From Phycisphaeraceae bacterium (lineage in GTDB: Bacteria; Planctomycetota; Phycisphaerae; Phycisphaerales; UBA1924), in the NCBI GenBank assembly GCA_020639155.1, contig JACKHF010000001.1, positions 1,736,001-1,800,000 on the forward strand: a DNA stretch of 64,000 nucleotides, in the 5' to 3' direction. The first letter of the stretch is position 1. Each line of letters begins with the position of its first letter. Under the pieces are notes generated by a model. It was not told the DNA's origin and ran no database searches. It saw only the letters and a list, made by a program, of their open reading frames with translations. Positions 1 through 8,761 of this stretch are shown in pieces. The position numbers were made by a program, and so were the translations under genes.

Positions 1-1
1 C

Positions 2-823
2 GCGGCTGGTGAGGGTGTTGATCCCGCGTGGGTCGGGCGGCGTGTGATCGTGAACGCCGCGTGCCGGGTTCCTGATCGCGTGCGTCCCGATGATCCGCCT
101 GCGTCGACACTCGCGCCGAACTACGAGCTCATCGGCGAGCATCACAACGGGATGCATCGAGCGCAGTTCTGCGCGCCTGCTGCGAACATCGTGGACGTTG
201 GTGATGCCGATCCGGTGCAGGCTGCTGCGTTCGGGCTCACCGCACTGACCGCGTGGTCCATGATCGTGACGAAGGGCGAGCTCCGTTCTGGACAGTCCGT
301 GCTGATTACGGGGATTGGTGGAGGCGTCGCGACCAGTGCGCTGTCGATCGCGAGCCACTTCGGATGCCCCGTGTGTGTGACAAGCCGCCATCAGTGGAAG
401 CTCGATCGCGCGATGGAACTCGGCGCGACGCACGCGATCCTTGATGAGGGCCAGGACTGGTCGCGCGACGTGCGCGCGTGGACGAACAAGCGTGGTGTCG
501 ACATGGCGGTCGATTCGACCGGGAAAGCGACGCATCTGAAGTGCATCAAGTCGCTGGCGCGCGGGGGCGCGTACGTCACGCCGGGATGCACGTCCGGTCC
601 CGACGCTGTGACCGATCTTGCGCGCGTGTTCTGGAACCAGCTGCGCCTGCTCGGCTCGACCATGGGATCGAACGAAGAGTTTGCCGAGGTTGTCAGTCTG
701 TTCCGCGCGGGCACACTTGCGCCAGCAGTCGATCAGGTCTTTGGTGCACGTGACGGGAGGCAGGCCTACGAGCGCCTCGAAGCAGCCAACCAGTTCGGGA
801 AGGTGGTCATTGATTGGCGATGA
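2..823 (+). CDS. MDR-family zinc-type alcohol dehydrogenase / quinone oxidoreductase, 5' end cut by window
   Basis: The reading frame is open from the left window edge, so the N-terminal catalytic part of the GroES-like fold is missing and only about 273 residues remain. A Rossmann nucleotide-binding stretch is visible (SVLITGIGGGVATSALSIA), followed by the usual MDR run with AMELGATHAI and GVDMAVDSTG, and a C-terminal end of the type ANQFGKVVIDW. These features mark the medium-chain dehydrogenase/reductase superfamily, which oxidises alcohols or reduces enones and quinones with NAD(P). The glycine motif is slightly off the common GxGxxG order. The substrate cannot be told from the fragment. 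It converges on the ASCH gene on the other strand. Confidence 0.8.
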   Translation, partial: AAGEGVDPAWVGRRVIVNAACRVPDRVRPDDPPASTLAPNYELIGEHHNGMHRAQFCAPAANIVDVGDADPVQAAAFGLTALTAWSMIVTKGELRSGQSVLITGIGGGVATSALSIASHFGCPVCVTSRHQWKLDRAMELGATHAILDEGQDWSRDVRAWTNKRGVDMAVDSTGKATHLKCIKSLARGGAYVTPGCTSGPDAVTDLARVFWNQLRLLGSTMGSNEEFAEVVSLFRAGTLAPAVDQVFGARDGRQAYERLEAANQFGKVVIDWR

Positions 824-865
824 TACTGTGTGCGAAATGATGCTCGTTTGGTATCGCGCGTGACG

Positions 866-1528
866 TTATGCCCGGCGCGCACGGATCAGCCCGCGTTTTC
901 GTGGTGTCTCATCAGGCGCATTCGCATCTCCGATCCGCGCGATCGGTGACGACGGAGTGTTTTTCAGCGGATTCTTCAGCACGAACCACGCCTGGCGCGA
1001 TCCGCGTGTGCGCACAAGCTCCGGCCCGTGGTCTGTCGGCACGACGCGATCGATCCACATCAGTGTCGCGTACTTGGCGCTGCGCTTCGATGCCCAGAAC
1101 GCGTCCGTCCCGCAGATCTTCGAGTTGTGGCCGTCGCGAAGTCGCTGCACGTCCTCGGATGAGTTGAGCTCGAACGTTTCTATGTGTCCGACCCGGACGA
1201 CCGCACGGAATGGGCCCGAGCTCTGTTTGAGCGCGACTATATCAGACACACGCACGCATCCGAACGGCGGAAGTCTGCACTTTGACAGTCTCGCTTCGAT
1301 CGTCTTCTCGCCCGACAGGATGAGATCAAGGTACGGTTTCTGCACGATCGCGACGTGGTGTGCGCGCTCGGGGCGCAATGTGTCTGCGAGTGTCAATGGG
1401 CGCACGAGTGCGCGCTGGCGCTGCGCATCACCAGCTGGGAACAGGAACGGCTGATGTGTTACAGTGTCTGTTAGCACGACACCTCCGGTGTGTGTGTCGA
1501 CCAGAGTGTGTGCCGGGGTTGAACGCAT
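866..1528 (-). CDS. ASCH-domain protein
   Basis: About 220 residues from ATG 1528; a GTG at 1555 would add nine residues, and neither start has a convincing Shine-Dalgarno sequence. From about residue 60 the protein reads HVAIVQKPYLDLILSGEKTI and then EARL, the hallmark opening of the ASCH/PUA-like beta-barrel fold, followed by a region with VRVSDIVALK. ASCH domains are thought to bind RNA or modified nucleobases, and some are nucleases or amidohydrolases; no such activity can be assigned here. The 60 N-terminal residues and the Arg-rich tail are not recognised. It lies about 48 bases downstream of the aminotransferase-like gene on the same strand and may be cotranscribed with it. Confidence 0.65.
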   Translation of the reverse strand: MRSTPAHTLVDTHTGGVVLTDTVTHQPFLFPAGDAQRQRALVRPLTLADTLRPERAHHVAIVQKPYLDLILSGEKTIEARLSKCRLPPFGCVRVSDIVALKQSSGPFRAVVRVGHIETFELNSSEDVQRLRDGHNSKICGTDAFWASKRSAKYATLMWIDRVVPTDHGPELVRTRGSRQAWFVLKNPLKNTPSSPIARIGDANAPDETPRKRGLIRARRA

Positions 1529-1576
1529 CGACCAATCCAACGGGAATCGGCGCACGGTGTCAAGATGTCCGTTGTG

Positions 1577-2947
1577 TCATGCGAACGCGCATTGCTCGTT
1601 CGCTAACTCAGATCTGAGTGTGCACGCCAGATACTGGTACTGGTCGATCGAGTTGTAGAGTTGCGCGCTGATGCGCAGTGTCCGCCCGGCGCGCGTCTGG
1701 AAAACCGGGACCTGGATCGCGTGCGCATCGACCAGTCGATCCCAGACCGGGTCGAGATATCGCGTTGTCCATCGCGGGTCTGCCGGGATGAGAGGCACAG
1801 AACTGTGCGATGTCAGGTCTTTGTCAGAATCGAAGATTTTTTCGGTGTTTTTGAGCATTCGTTGCTGGAGTGGATGCAGTGGAAGAATCATGGACGCCAT
1901 CGACGCGAGCATGTGGTCCGGCGCGCCGCGGATGACCGGAAACTCGGACCCCAGTGTCTCAATGATGATCTCGCGTCCGCGGACAGCAAGATCGTGGTTG
2001 TGCTGATACACGCCTGTCCAGTCTGCGTCGTGCATCTCGCGCATGCACTTGATCGCGACGGGCACGCACAACGCTGCGGTCGGATCGGATGTCCCGACGT
2101 AGTCGAACTCCGTCAGGAACTGTGCGCGGTTTGGCTTGGGTTTCTCGGCGTTGTTGGATAAGACAACGGGTCGAAATCCATCTTTGCGCTCGTGCGCGTC
2201 GAGGATGTCTCTCCGCACGTGCAGGAACGCGACGGACTTGGGCGCGTTGACCCACTTGTGGAAGTTCCCGGTTGTGTACGCTGCGCCGATCTTGTCGACA
2301 TCGAACGCTGTGCATCCCGGCGCGTGCGCAGCATCGAGGATCGTCTCGATGTTTTTGGTGCGCAGCTCGCGGACGATCTCCGCGTGCGGGACGACCATCC
2401 CAGACGGGCTCGTGATTGCTGAGAGCAGGCAGTATCTGGTCTTCGGCGTGACCGCATCGATCACTGCGCGTGTAATCTGGTTTGGATCTGTCACGGGGAA
2501 CGGGAGCGTGACAGAAACCACCTTTGCGCCGGTGCGCTTGGCCCACGCGCGTGCGATGTTCAGGCACGCGGGGTACTCGTGGTCGTTGACGATGATCTCG
2601 TCGCCCGGACTCGCGTCGAGATTGTGGAACGCCGTTGCGACGCCCGTCGTCGCGTTTGGGACAAACGCGATCTGGTCCCACGCGCACGACAGGAACGCGC
2701 TTGCGCCGTGGCGCGCCTCGTCCATCAGTCCGGGCAGATCGTCGACATAGAACTTCGTCGGGTTGGCATCGATCCGGGCGCGCAGCTTTGCCTGATGCGC
2801 TGCGACAGCGCGGGGTGTCACGCCGAACCCGCCGTGGTTCAGATAGACCGTGTGCGGATCGAGATCCCAGTGATGCGCGAGCGCCCCGGGCGCGGGGAGA
2901 GACTGTGTCTGGTTCGTGGTTGTGGCGTGCGTCGTCTGGAGGGTCAT
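1577..2947 (-). CDS. Class V aminotransferase-fold PLP enzyme (isopenicillin N epimerase-like)
   Basis: 456 residues from ATG 2947; a longer in-frame start at 2977 adds ten residues. The opening TVYLNHGGFGVTP is typical of the isopenicillin-N-epimerase/cysteine-desulfurase-like branch of fold-type I PLP enzymes. Further hallmarks are FVPNATTGVATAF (cofactor phosphate loop), ILDAAHAPG (Asp for the pyridine nitrogen) and TGNFHKWVNAPKS, where the Lys is the likely Schiff-base residue. Length is normal for the family. The substrate is unknown; relatives act as epimerases, desulfurases or transaminases. It is divergent from hisS across 55 bases. Confidence 0.8.
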   Translation of the reverse strand: MTLQTTHATTTNQTQSLPAPGALAHHWDLDPHTVYLNHGGFGVTPRAVAAHQAKLRARIDANPTKFYVDDLPGLMDEARHGASAFLSCAWDQIAFVPNATTGVATAFHNLDASPGDEIIVNDHEYPACLNIARAWAKRTGAKVVSVTLPFPVTDPNQITRAVIDAVTPKTRYCLLSAITSPSGMVVPHAEIVRELRTKNIETILDAAHAPGCTAFDVDKIGAAYTTGNFHKWVNAPKSVAFLHVRRDILDAHERKDGFRPVVLSNNAEKPKPNRAQFLTEFDYVGTSDPTAALCVPVAIKCMREMHDADWTGVYQHNHDLAVRGREIIIETLGSEFPVIRGAPDHMLASMASMILPLHPLQQRMLKNTEKIFDSDKDLTSHSSVPLIPADPRWTTRYLDPVWDRLVDAHAIQVPVFQTRAGRTLRISAQLYNSIDQYQYLACTLRSELANEQCAFA

Positions 2948-3002
2948 GCGATAGTGTACGAATCCACGCGAACACAAACACGTCTTGCCCTACGCTTGAC
3001 CG

Positions 3003-4496
3003 ATGCCAGACCAGTCCCCCAAAGAAAAATCCCCTGCAAAGTCGGGTTCAGCGAAGAAGTTCCAGGCGCCCACGGGCACGCGCGACATGTACCCGGACGA
3101 TCTGCTCCGGGCGCGCTACATCGAGAAGCTCTGGCGCGACACGTCCATCCGCCACGGGTTCGAGGAGATCGATGGGCCCACGTTCGAGCATCTCGATCTC
3201 TACACCGTCAAGTCCGGTGAGGGGATCGTGTCAGAGCTCTTCAGCTTCCGGCGCAGTGGCGGCGAGAAGGACTACGCGCTGCGACCGGAGTTCACGCCGA
3301 CGCTCGCGCGCATGTACGCCGCGCGAGCCAACGCACTTCCCAAGCCGTGCAAGTGGTTCTGGATGCAGAACTGTTTTCGCGCTGAACGTCCCCAGCGTGG
3401 CAGACTGCGCGAGTTCCGTCAGTGGAACTGCGATGTAACCGGTTCTCAAGTTGGAGAGCAAAACACAGCTGGCATAGATGCAGAGCTGGTCATGTGTGTA
3501 GTTGATGCATTGAGAATGTCTGGACTTACCCCAAGGGAAGCAAAGATTAGGTACAGCCATCGACAACTGGCAAATGCCATGTTGGCGGGCTGTGGTTTGG
3601 TAGAAGAAGTTCACGATCGGTGGCTACCTTGGATTGATGGGTTGGCAAAGATGTCAGTTGATGATGCGCGGCAATCGGCATTAAAGTTTACGACATCTCT
3701 AGTTGACATATATAAAGTTATATATGTATTTTCTGTGTCGGATTCTACGAAACAAGAGCTAGCACTTAATGAGCTAAATCGACTGGGTGCCGGAACTAAT
3801 AGTAAAGAGTTTGAAGAGTTCGAAAATCGATTTAAAGACGCAACAGAAGTACTTGAATATACAGAAAAATGCCTAAGGGCAATTGATAGCTGGTGCGAGC
3901 GTGACAGTAGTGTCGTCCGTGGTCTCGCCTACTACACCGGCATGGTGTTTGAAGTGATTGCTGAGGGCGAGCGCGCGGTTGCTGGTGGCGGGCGCTACGA
4001 CAATCTCATCGAGTTGTTCGGCGGCCCACCGACACCCGCGGTCGGGTTCGGAATGGGCGATGTTGTGTTGTCTCTGCTTCTCGAAGACAAGGGACTCATG
4101 CCGACGGGGCGCGATCTTGTCGAGGCACTCTCGCAGCCGGGTGCGAGTCTGCGTCCGGACGTGTTTGTTGTGTCCAACGGCGACGACGACGCGGAATCGC
4201 AGGTCGTGCCGGTGGTTGCAAAGCTCCGATCGGGTATCGAATCAGAAGCATGGCGCGATCGGAATGATCGCAAGCCGTGGGACGATGGCAGGTACGAGGT
4301 ACGTCCGCTCCACGCCCGACAGACGTATAAGACAACGCGGAACGTGGGCAAGCTGATGAAGGACGCGGTCTCGCAGCACGCGCGGTGGATCGCCGTCATC
4401 GAATCCGCCGAGACGTGCATGCTCAAGAACCTTGACACGAACGAGCAGCACGACAATGTGCCGATCGACACAATCGGGAAACGTGTGCAGGGATAA
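3003..4496 (+). CDS. hisS: Histidyl-tRNA synthetase
   Basis: Class II synthetase of 497 residues that charges tRNA-His. Visible parts are the N-terminal entry (PTGTRDMYPDDLLRARYIE), motif 2 (CFRAERPQRGRLREFRQWN), the HisA-type motif RGLAYYTGMVFEV, motif 3 region AVAGGGRYDNLIELFGG with GFGMGD, and a C-terminal anticodon-binding domain. A lysine-rich head of about 18 residues precedes the core. No Shine-Dalgarno sequence precedes the ATG; TACGCT, a -10-like hexamer, ends six bases before it, so a leaderless message is possible. The middle of the gene (residues about 140-299) is AT-rich and foreign in codon use although the frame is intact; see the separate entry. An AhpD-like gene follows after 34 bases. 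Confidence 0.93.
   Translation: MPDQSPKEKSPAKSGSAKKFQAPTGTRDMYPDDLLRARYIEKLWRDTSIRHGFEEIDGPTFEHLDLYTVKSGEGIVSELFSFRRSGGEKDYALRPEFTPTLARMYAARANALPKPCKWFWMQNCFRAERPQRGRLREFRQWNCDVTGSQVGEQNTAGIDAELVMCVVDALRMSGLTPREAKIRYSHRQLANAMLAGCGLVEEVHDRWLPWIDGLAKMSVDDARQSALKFTTSLVDIYKVIYVFSVSDSTKQELALNELNRLGAGTNSKEFEEFENRFKDATEVLEYTEKCLRAIDSWCERDSSVVRGLAYYTGMVFEVIAEGERAVAGGGRYDNLIELFGGPPTPAVGFGMGDVVLSLLLEDKGLMPTGRDLVEALSQPGASLRPDVFVVSNGDDDAESQVVPVVAKLRSGIESEAWRDRNDRKPWDDGRYEVRPLHARQTYKTTRNVGKLMKDAVSQHARWIAVIESAETCMLKNLDTNEQHDNVPIDTIGKRVQG
3421..3900 (+). other. AT-rich mosaic segment inside hisS
   Basis: Counting by hand, 209 of 480 bases are G or C (about 44%). The 60-base lines just before are 62-68% GC, and those after climb from 53% to 65%. 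The lowest line, 3721-3780, is 33%. Codons such as ATA, TTA, AAA and AGA/AGG appear here and are rare in the flanks. The frame is uninterrupted, and the segment covers the region between motif 2 and the RGLAYYTG motif. This looks like homologous replacement by sequence from an AT-richer donor, not an insertion, because total protein length stays normal for this class. Confidence 0.75.
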
Positions 4497-4530
4497 GTTC
4501 GCAGGGTGGGGCAGTAGAAAGAGCAACGTG

Positions 4531-5115
4531 ATGGCGTACATCGACGTGATATCCGAATCGGACGCAGATGGCGAGCTTGCGCATCTGTACGCGCGATACG
4601 GGAACCCGGACGGTTCGGTCGACAACGTGCTGAAGGTCCACTCATTGAACCCCGCGTCACTCGAAGCGCATTGCGCGCTGTATGTGCAGTCAACGCACAA
4701 GCAGAGCCCGCTCACGCGTGCCGAGCGCGAGATGATCGGAGTCATTGTCAGCAGGACTAATGGCTGCACATACTGCAATGTCCATCACGCGACAGGATTG
4801 AAACGACTGCTCCCCGATGATCGCAAGCACGTTGCTGACGAACTCAGGGACGGTCGATCGATCGATGAGGTTGAGATCACGCCGCGCGAGCGTGCACTGC
4901 TTGTGTACGCTGAAAAACTCACGCGATCGCCAGCGTCGGTGCAACAGTCAGATGTCGATGCGATGCGTGGTACTGGGCTTTCGGATCGCGAGATTCTGGA
5001 CGCTGCGCAGGTGATCGGGTACTTCTCGTACGCGAACCGGATCGTGCTGGGATTGGGTGCTGCGCTCGAGGAAACGTCGATCGGGGAGTGGCCCGCCGAG
5101 TCGCGTGATGTTTGA
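4531..5115 (+). CDS. AhpD-like / carboxymuconolactone decarboxylase family peroxidase-related protein
   Basis: 194 residues from ATG 4531, chosen because the protein then begins MAYIDVISESDADGELAHLY as in this family. The redox motif is NGCTYCNVHH (C79, C82, H85/H86), preceded by REMIGVIVSR; this is the CxxC active site of AhpD-type alkylhydroperoxidases. The fold is all-helical and the protein is expected in the cytoplasm. Such proteins reduce peroxides using a thiol partner, but many CMD-family members have no defined substrate. It directly follows hisS and may share its message; it converges on hemW with 12 bases between the stops. Confidence 0.8.
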   Translation: MAYIDVISESDADGELAHLYARYGNPDGSVDNVLKVHSLNPASLEAHCALYVQSTHKQSPLTRAEREMIGVIVSRTNGCTYCNVHHATGLKRLLPDDRKHVADELRDGRSIDEVEITPRERALLVYAEKLTRSPASVQQSDVDAMRGTGLSDREILDAAQVIGYFSYANRIVLGLGAALEETSIGEWPAESRDV

Positions 5116-5127
5116 CTGACGTGTGAT

Positions 5128-6441
5128 TCATGCCACGTGGATAGCCTGGATCATCTCGCGCACGACACGATCGACGAACAGCCAGCCCTCGTTGTGGATT
5201 GTCCATCGATCTTTGGCAAGCTGCAACCAGCCAGAATCTGCGCACGCTTCGGCTGCGTGTTGTACTCGCGCAAAGCAGTCTTCGTCAACCAGATTCGCGT
5301 AGTATTGCACGCGATTGGTCGCGATGCCCTCACGCAGGCGCAACGCGCCGAGCAGCACATCTGACAGTGTGCGTGACGGATCGGGAAGCTCGTACTCCTG
5401 CACAGGCGCGAATCCATTATCGTTGTGCGAGAGATAGGTATCGAGTCGGGGCGCGTTCTTGTACCGGAACCCGTCGATGTGGCCGGCGGCGCTCGGGCCG
5501 GCTGCCAGCCAGTTCTCGTTGCGCCAGTACGCGAGATTGTGCGCACACTCCTGTCCGGGCCTGGCAAAGTTTGACACCTCGTACCGTTCCAGCCCAGCAG
5601 TTGCGAGCATCTCCACCGCGAGCAGTTGCATCTCGACCTCAAGCGATTCGTCTGTCGGTGTGAAATCACCCTTGTGCAGGCGCTGGGTCATGGCGGTGTT
5701 CGGCTCGTACGTCAGGTTGTAACACGAGATGTGGTCCACACCGAGATCGATTGCTTGGCTCAGATCATCGCGCCAGTCGGCAAGTGTCTGTCCGGGGATG
5801 GCAAAGATCAGATCGGCAGACTGACGGGTGAGCCCCGCATCGCGGGCGAGCCTGACAGCCTTTGATACGTTGGCAGGGTCGTGCCAGCGCTCAAGTGTCT
5901 TGAGATGGTTCTCATTGAACGACTGTGCACCAACGGAGATTCTGTTCACGCCGCCTGCCCTGAGCACGTCCATCAGTTCACGAGTCACGGTCTCAGGATT
6001 GGCTTCGACGGTGAACTCGCCCGAGTTATCGCTGATCTGGTGCAGGTCGAACGTGGTGTTAATCGCGTGGAGGAGTTGCTCCCACAGTTCGGGCTTGAGC
6101 AGTGTGGGCGTGCCGCCACCGACAAAGAGAGTCCGGAGTGATCCGATGGTGGGCGACGCGTTGTGACATTCATGCAACGTTGACAGGGCGTTGAGTTCTT
6201 GGGTGAGACGATCCGTGAAAATCTGCTGACGATCGCGATTGTCCACGATTGAGTAGAAGTCGCAATAGTGGCATTTGTGGAAGCAGAACGGGATATGGAT
6301 ATAAATCGAGCGGACGTTTGGGCGGGGTTGATCAGGTCCTGAATCGTCCCAGGCTGGTAGAATGTGCCGCAATGACCCAGCCGAGGGGGCTTGTTCCGGG
6401 GCTGGGTGTTGCGTTGGGAGTGATATTCTGGTATCGTGCAT
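5128..6441 (-). CDS. hemW: Radical SAM heme chaperone HemW (coproporphyrinogen III oxidase-like)
   Basis: 437 residues. The radical SAM cluster motif is CFHKCHYCDF (C53, C57, C60), in the context SIYIHIPFC typical of the HemN/HemW family. FVGGGTPTLL, TVEANPET and NRISVGAQSFN are further family hallmarks. HemW binds heme and hands it to acceptor proteins rather than oxidising coproporphyrinogen; the single CxxxCxxC with a following Asp, as here, fits HemW better than true HemN, which has CxxxCxxCxC. The N-terminal 43 residues before the core are low in complexity and the true start could lie further in. The gene is divergent from the FHA gene. Confidence 0.85.
   Translation of the reverse strand: MHDTRISLPTQHPAPEQAPSAGSLRHILPAWDDSGPDQPRPNVRSIYIHIPFCFHKCHYCDFYSIVDNRDRQQIFTDRLTQELNALSTLHECHNASPTIGSLRTLFVGGGTPTLLKPELWEQLLHAINTTFDLHQISDNSGEFTVEANPETVTRELMDVLRAGGVNRISVGAQSFNENHLKTLERWHDPANVSKAVRLARDAGLTRQSADLIFAIPGQTLADWRDDLSQAIDLGVDHISCYNLTYEPNTAMTQRLHKGDFTPTDESLEVEMQLLAVEMLATAGLERYEVSNFARPGQECAHNLAYWRNENWLAAGPSAAGHIDGFRYKNAPRLDTYLSHNDNGFAPVQEYELPDPSRTLSDVLLGALRLREGIATNRVQYYANLVDEDCFARVQHAAEACADSGWLQLAKDRWTIHNEGWLFVDRVVREMIQAIHVA
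6409..6437 (+). promoter_or_regulatory. Putative sigma-70-type promoter of the FHA gene
   Basis: TTGCGT and TATCGT are separated by exactly 17 bases, and transcription would begin near 6444, about 57 bases before the FHA start. It overlaps the start of the divergent hemW. Called by eye only. Confidence 0.4.
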
Positions 6442-6500
6442 TGGTTTTTCGTGGATGGGTTGTTGTGCGCGAGTGATTCCACTCGTCGCAGGAAAGGATA

Positions 6501-6989
6501 GTGCTTGTGAGTCTTGAGCTGGTGCTGATTAAGAAAGACGGTTCGACCCGTGAGATCCCGCTCGGGCTCAAGCATCGCGTGATCGGTCGGGAGAAGGGGT
6601 GCGATGTGCGCATTCCAGCGGGAGCTGTGTCGCGCAAGCATTGTGAGATCAACTTCGACGAGGACGAGGACGAGATCACGATCAAGGATCTGGGATCTGC
6701 CAACGGCACCTATGTGAACGGCGAACGGGTTGAACAGATGGAACTTTCGCCCGGCGATGTGATCGTTGTTGGGCCTGCGGTGTTTGTCGCCCGAATGCAC
6801 GGATTTCCGAAGGATATCGACACCGATGGAGCGATCCAGTACGCGAGAAAAGCAGAAGCTGCTGTCCAGCGTGCGAAATCCGGTGTTGCTTCACCACCGC
6901 TCCCCGAGCCTGTCGAAAAGATAGACCCATCAGCAGGCAGCGATTTCTTCGATGACTTTGACTTTGGCGATGATGACAACGACGAGTGA
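6501..6989 (+). CDS. FHA-domain protein
   Basis: 162 residues, GTG start at 6501 (GTG at 6507 is also possible) with GGAAAGG just upstream. Residues about 5-95 form a forkhead-associated domain: VIGREKGCDVRIP, SRKHCEI and GSANGTYVNGERV contain the conserved Gly-Arg, Ser-Arg-x-His and Asn-Gly residues that contact phosphothreonine. The remaining 60 residues are Ala/Pro-rich and end in a very acidic Asp-rich tail. FHA proteins act as adaptors for Ser/Thr kinase signalling, which is abundant in planctomycetes; no kinase lies nearby. Function beyond phosphopeptide binding is unknown. Confidence 0.85.
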   Translation: MLVSLELVLIKKDGSTREIPLGLKHRVIGREKGCDVRIPAGAVSRKHCEINFDEDEDEITIKDLGSANGTYVNGERVEQMELSPGDVIVVGPAVFVARMHGFPKDIDTDGAIQYARKAEAAVQRAKSGVASPPLPEPVEKIDPSAGSDFFDDFDFGDDDNDE

Positions 6990-7002
6990 TCGCTGTGCGG
7001 GC

Positions 7003-7158
7003 TTAGCTGGCTTTTTTATGAAATGAGCTGCCTTCGGGCACCCGGATGGTTGCGCCGCAGTTTTTGCATCGGACAGTTTTGCCACGGGTCGAGTCGGGGA
7101 CAGCGAGAACGCGTTTGCACAACAGGTTCGGGCATTTGATTCGAATGTTTGCTGCCAT
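7003..7158 (-). CDS. Small zinc-ribbon protein
   Basis: 51 residues from ATG 7158; the frame continues upstream to 7305 but that part reads as non-coding. The sequence contains IKCPNLLCKRVLAVPDS and then VRCKNCGATIRVPEG, a four-Cys zinc ribbon of the type that opens many planctomycete regulatory or membrane proteins. Here the ribbon is nearly the whole protein. It may bind nucleic acid or protein; no function is assigned. It converges on the FHA gene. Confidence 0.55.
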   Translation of the reverse strand: MAANIRIKCPNLLCKRVLAVPDSTRGKTVRCKNCGATIRVPEGSSFHKKAS

Positions 7159-7414
7159 TCGGTTTCCCGTGTGTGCGAGTGCGGCGTCGTGTGTGGCGGG
7201 ACCTTGATCCCGCCGAACCACCACTGCATCGGACGTGTTGGAGCCAGACTTCAGCCGAACTGGGAAGTTTGATGAGTCAGATCTCTTTGTCTGGGCAGTT
7301 TGCATGCTGTCGGGCGTGAAATCACAGAGTGTTTTTGGGCGGCATCGTGCTTCAGCCTCCTATTGTCATCAGTTGCGGAATAGTTACCAAGCATTATCGG
7401 TCGCATGTTGAGCG

Positions 7415-8761
7415 ATGGAGCGCATCATGACAGGAACGGATCTGGAACAGCCCGGTGGAGGTTGCGCGTCTGTCGTTGGCTTGCAATGGGGTGACGAGGG
7501 CAAGGGAAAGATCGTCGATCTGCTCGCTGGCGACTTTGATGCGGTTGTTCGGTACAACGGCGGCGCAAACGCGGGACATTCAGTGAATGTTGGTACCGAG
7601 AGGTATGCACTTCATCTTGTTCCTTCGGGGATTCTGTATCCGGGACGATTCGCCATCATTGGCAATGGTGTTGTGGTTGACCCCGAACAACTCATCAAAG
7701 AGATTGATGGTTTGCAGTCGCGCGGTGTGGATACATCCGGGCTTGTCATTTCCAGCCGCGCCCATGTTGTGACACCACTCCACAAGGAGGAAGATGCCCA
7801 TCGTGAACAAACGCTGACGTCTGGTGTTGCGTTCACAAGCGCGAACGGCGATGCAGATGCGCGTGCTGGCACAGCGATCGGCACGACCAAGCGCGGCATC
7901 GGGCCATGCTATGCAGAGAAAGCGCAGCGTGCCGGTGCATTGCGCATGGGAGATCTTCTCAAGCCTGATGTGATTCGTGAACGCGTATCGATCTCGGCTG
8001 CCCTGCGTGGTATTGATCTGAGTTCATTTGATACTGATTCGATCGTTGACATGCTCTCAAGCTGCGGGCGCAGGCTCGGATCGATGATCAAGGACACAAC
8101 ATATCTGCTGCATGCGCTGCTGAACGATCGTCAGCGCGTGCTGTTCGAGGGCGGGAACGCGACGCTGCTGGATGTCGATCATGGGACGTTTCCGTTTGTG
8201 ACATCGTCCAATGCATCAGCGCTGGGCATCGGTCCCGGCACGGGCGTACCGCCACAAAGGATCGACCGCATCGTTGGTGTGATGAAATCGTACTGCACGC
8301 GTGTGGGGTCCGGTCCGATGCCGACCGAACTTCATGACGATACCGCGCATCGCATCCGCGAGCGGGGTCGAGAGTATGGCACGACAACGGGCAGGCCCAG
8401 GCGCGTTGGCTGGCTTGATCTTGTTGCGCTGCGATATTCGGTGATGGTCAATGGCGTGACTGAGATTGCGCTGACGATGCTCGATGTGCTGTCCGGGCAT
8501 GACGACATCATGGTCTGCACGCACTACATGCTCGACGGGCAGAAAATGGACAGGTTCCTGCCGGATTCTTCGGATCTGGCTCGTGCCGAGCCGGTATATG
8601 AAAGACTCGCGGGATTTTCCGAAGATATCTCCGGTATCAGGCATCGCGAGCAGTTGCCGATTGCAGCGCAGCGGTTTTTGGAGACAATCGAGACGCATGC
8701 TGGTGTGCCAATCACGATTGCGAGCGTTGGCCCCGGCAGATCGGAGACGATCACAGCATGA
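7415..8761 (+). CDS. purA: Adenylosuccinate synthetase
   Basis: 448 residues; catalyses GTP-dependent joining of IMP and aspartate, the first committed step to AMP. Hallmarks are GLQWGDEGKGKIVDLL near residue 22 (catalytic Asp and the GTP phosphate loop), YNGGANAGHSV, and GTTKRGIGPCYAEKAQR. An ATG at 7427 is an alternative start and has GGAG eight bases upstream. The stop overlaps the start of uppS (ATGA), so the two are translationally coupled in one operon that continues into cdsA. Confidence 0.95.
   Translation: MERIMTGTDLEQPGGGCASVVGLQWGDEGKGKIVDLLAGDFDAVVRYNGGANAGHSVNVGTERYALHLVPSGILYPGRFAIIGNGVVVDPEQLIKEIDGLQSRGVDTSGLVISSRAHVVTPLHKEEDAHREQTLTSGVAFTSANGDADARAGTAIGTTKRGIGPCYAEKAQRAGALRMGDLLKPDVIRERVSISAALRGIDLSSFDTDSIVDMLSSCGRRLGSMIKDTTYLLHALLNDRQRVLFEGGNATLLDVDHGTFPFVTSSNASALGIGPGTGVPPQRIDRIVGVMKSYCTRVGSGPMPTELHDDTAHRIRERGREYGTTTGRPRRVGWLDLVALRYSVMVNGVTEIALTMLDVLSGHDDIMVCTHYMLDGQKMDRFLPDSSDLARAEPVYERLAGFSEDISGIRHREQLPIAAQRFLETIETHAGVPITIASVGPGRSETITA

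Noticed and set aside
1959..2981. 340-residue minus-strand open frame, Arg/Pro-rich
   Set aside because: It is a shifted frame of the aminotransferase-like gene; the sequence has no family features and skewed Arg/Pro content typical of GC-rich shadow frames.
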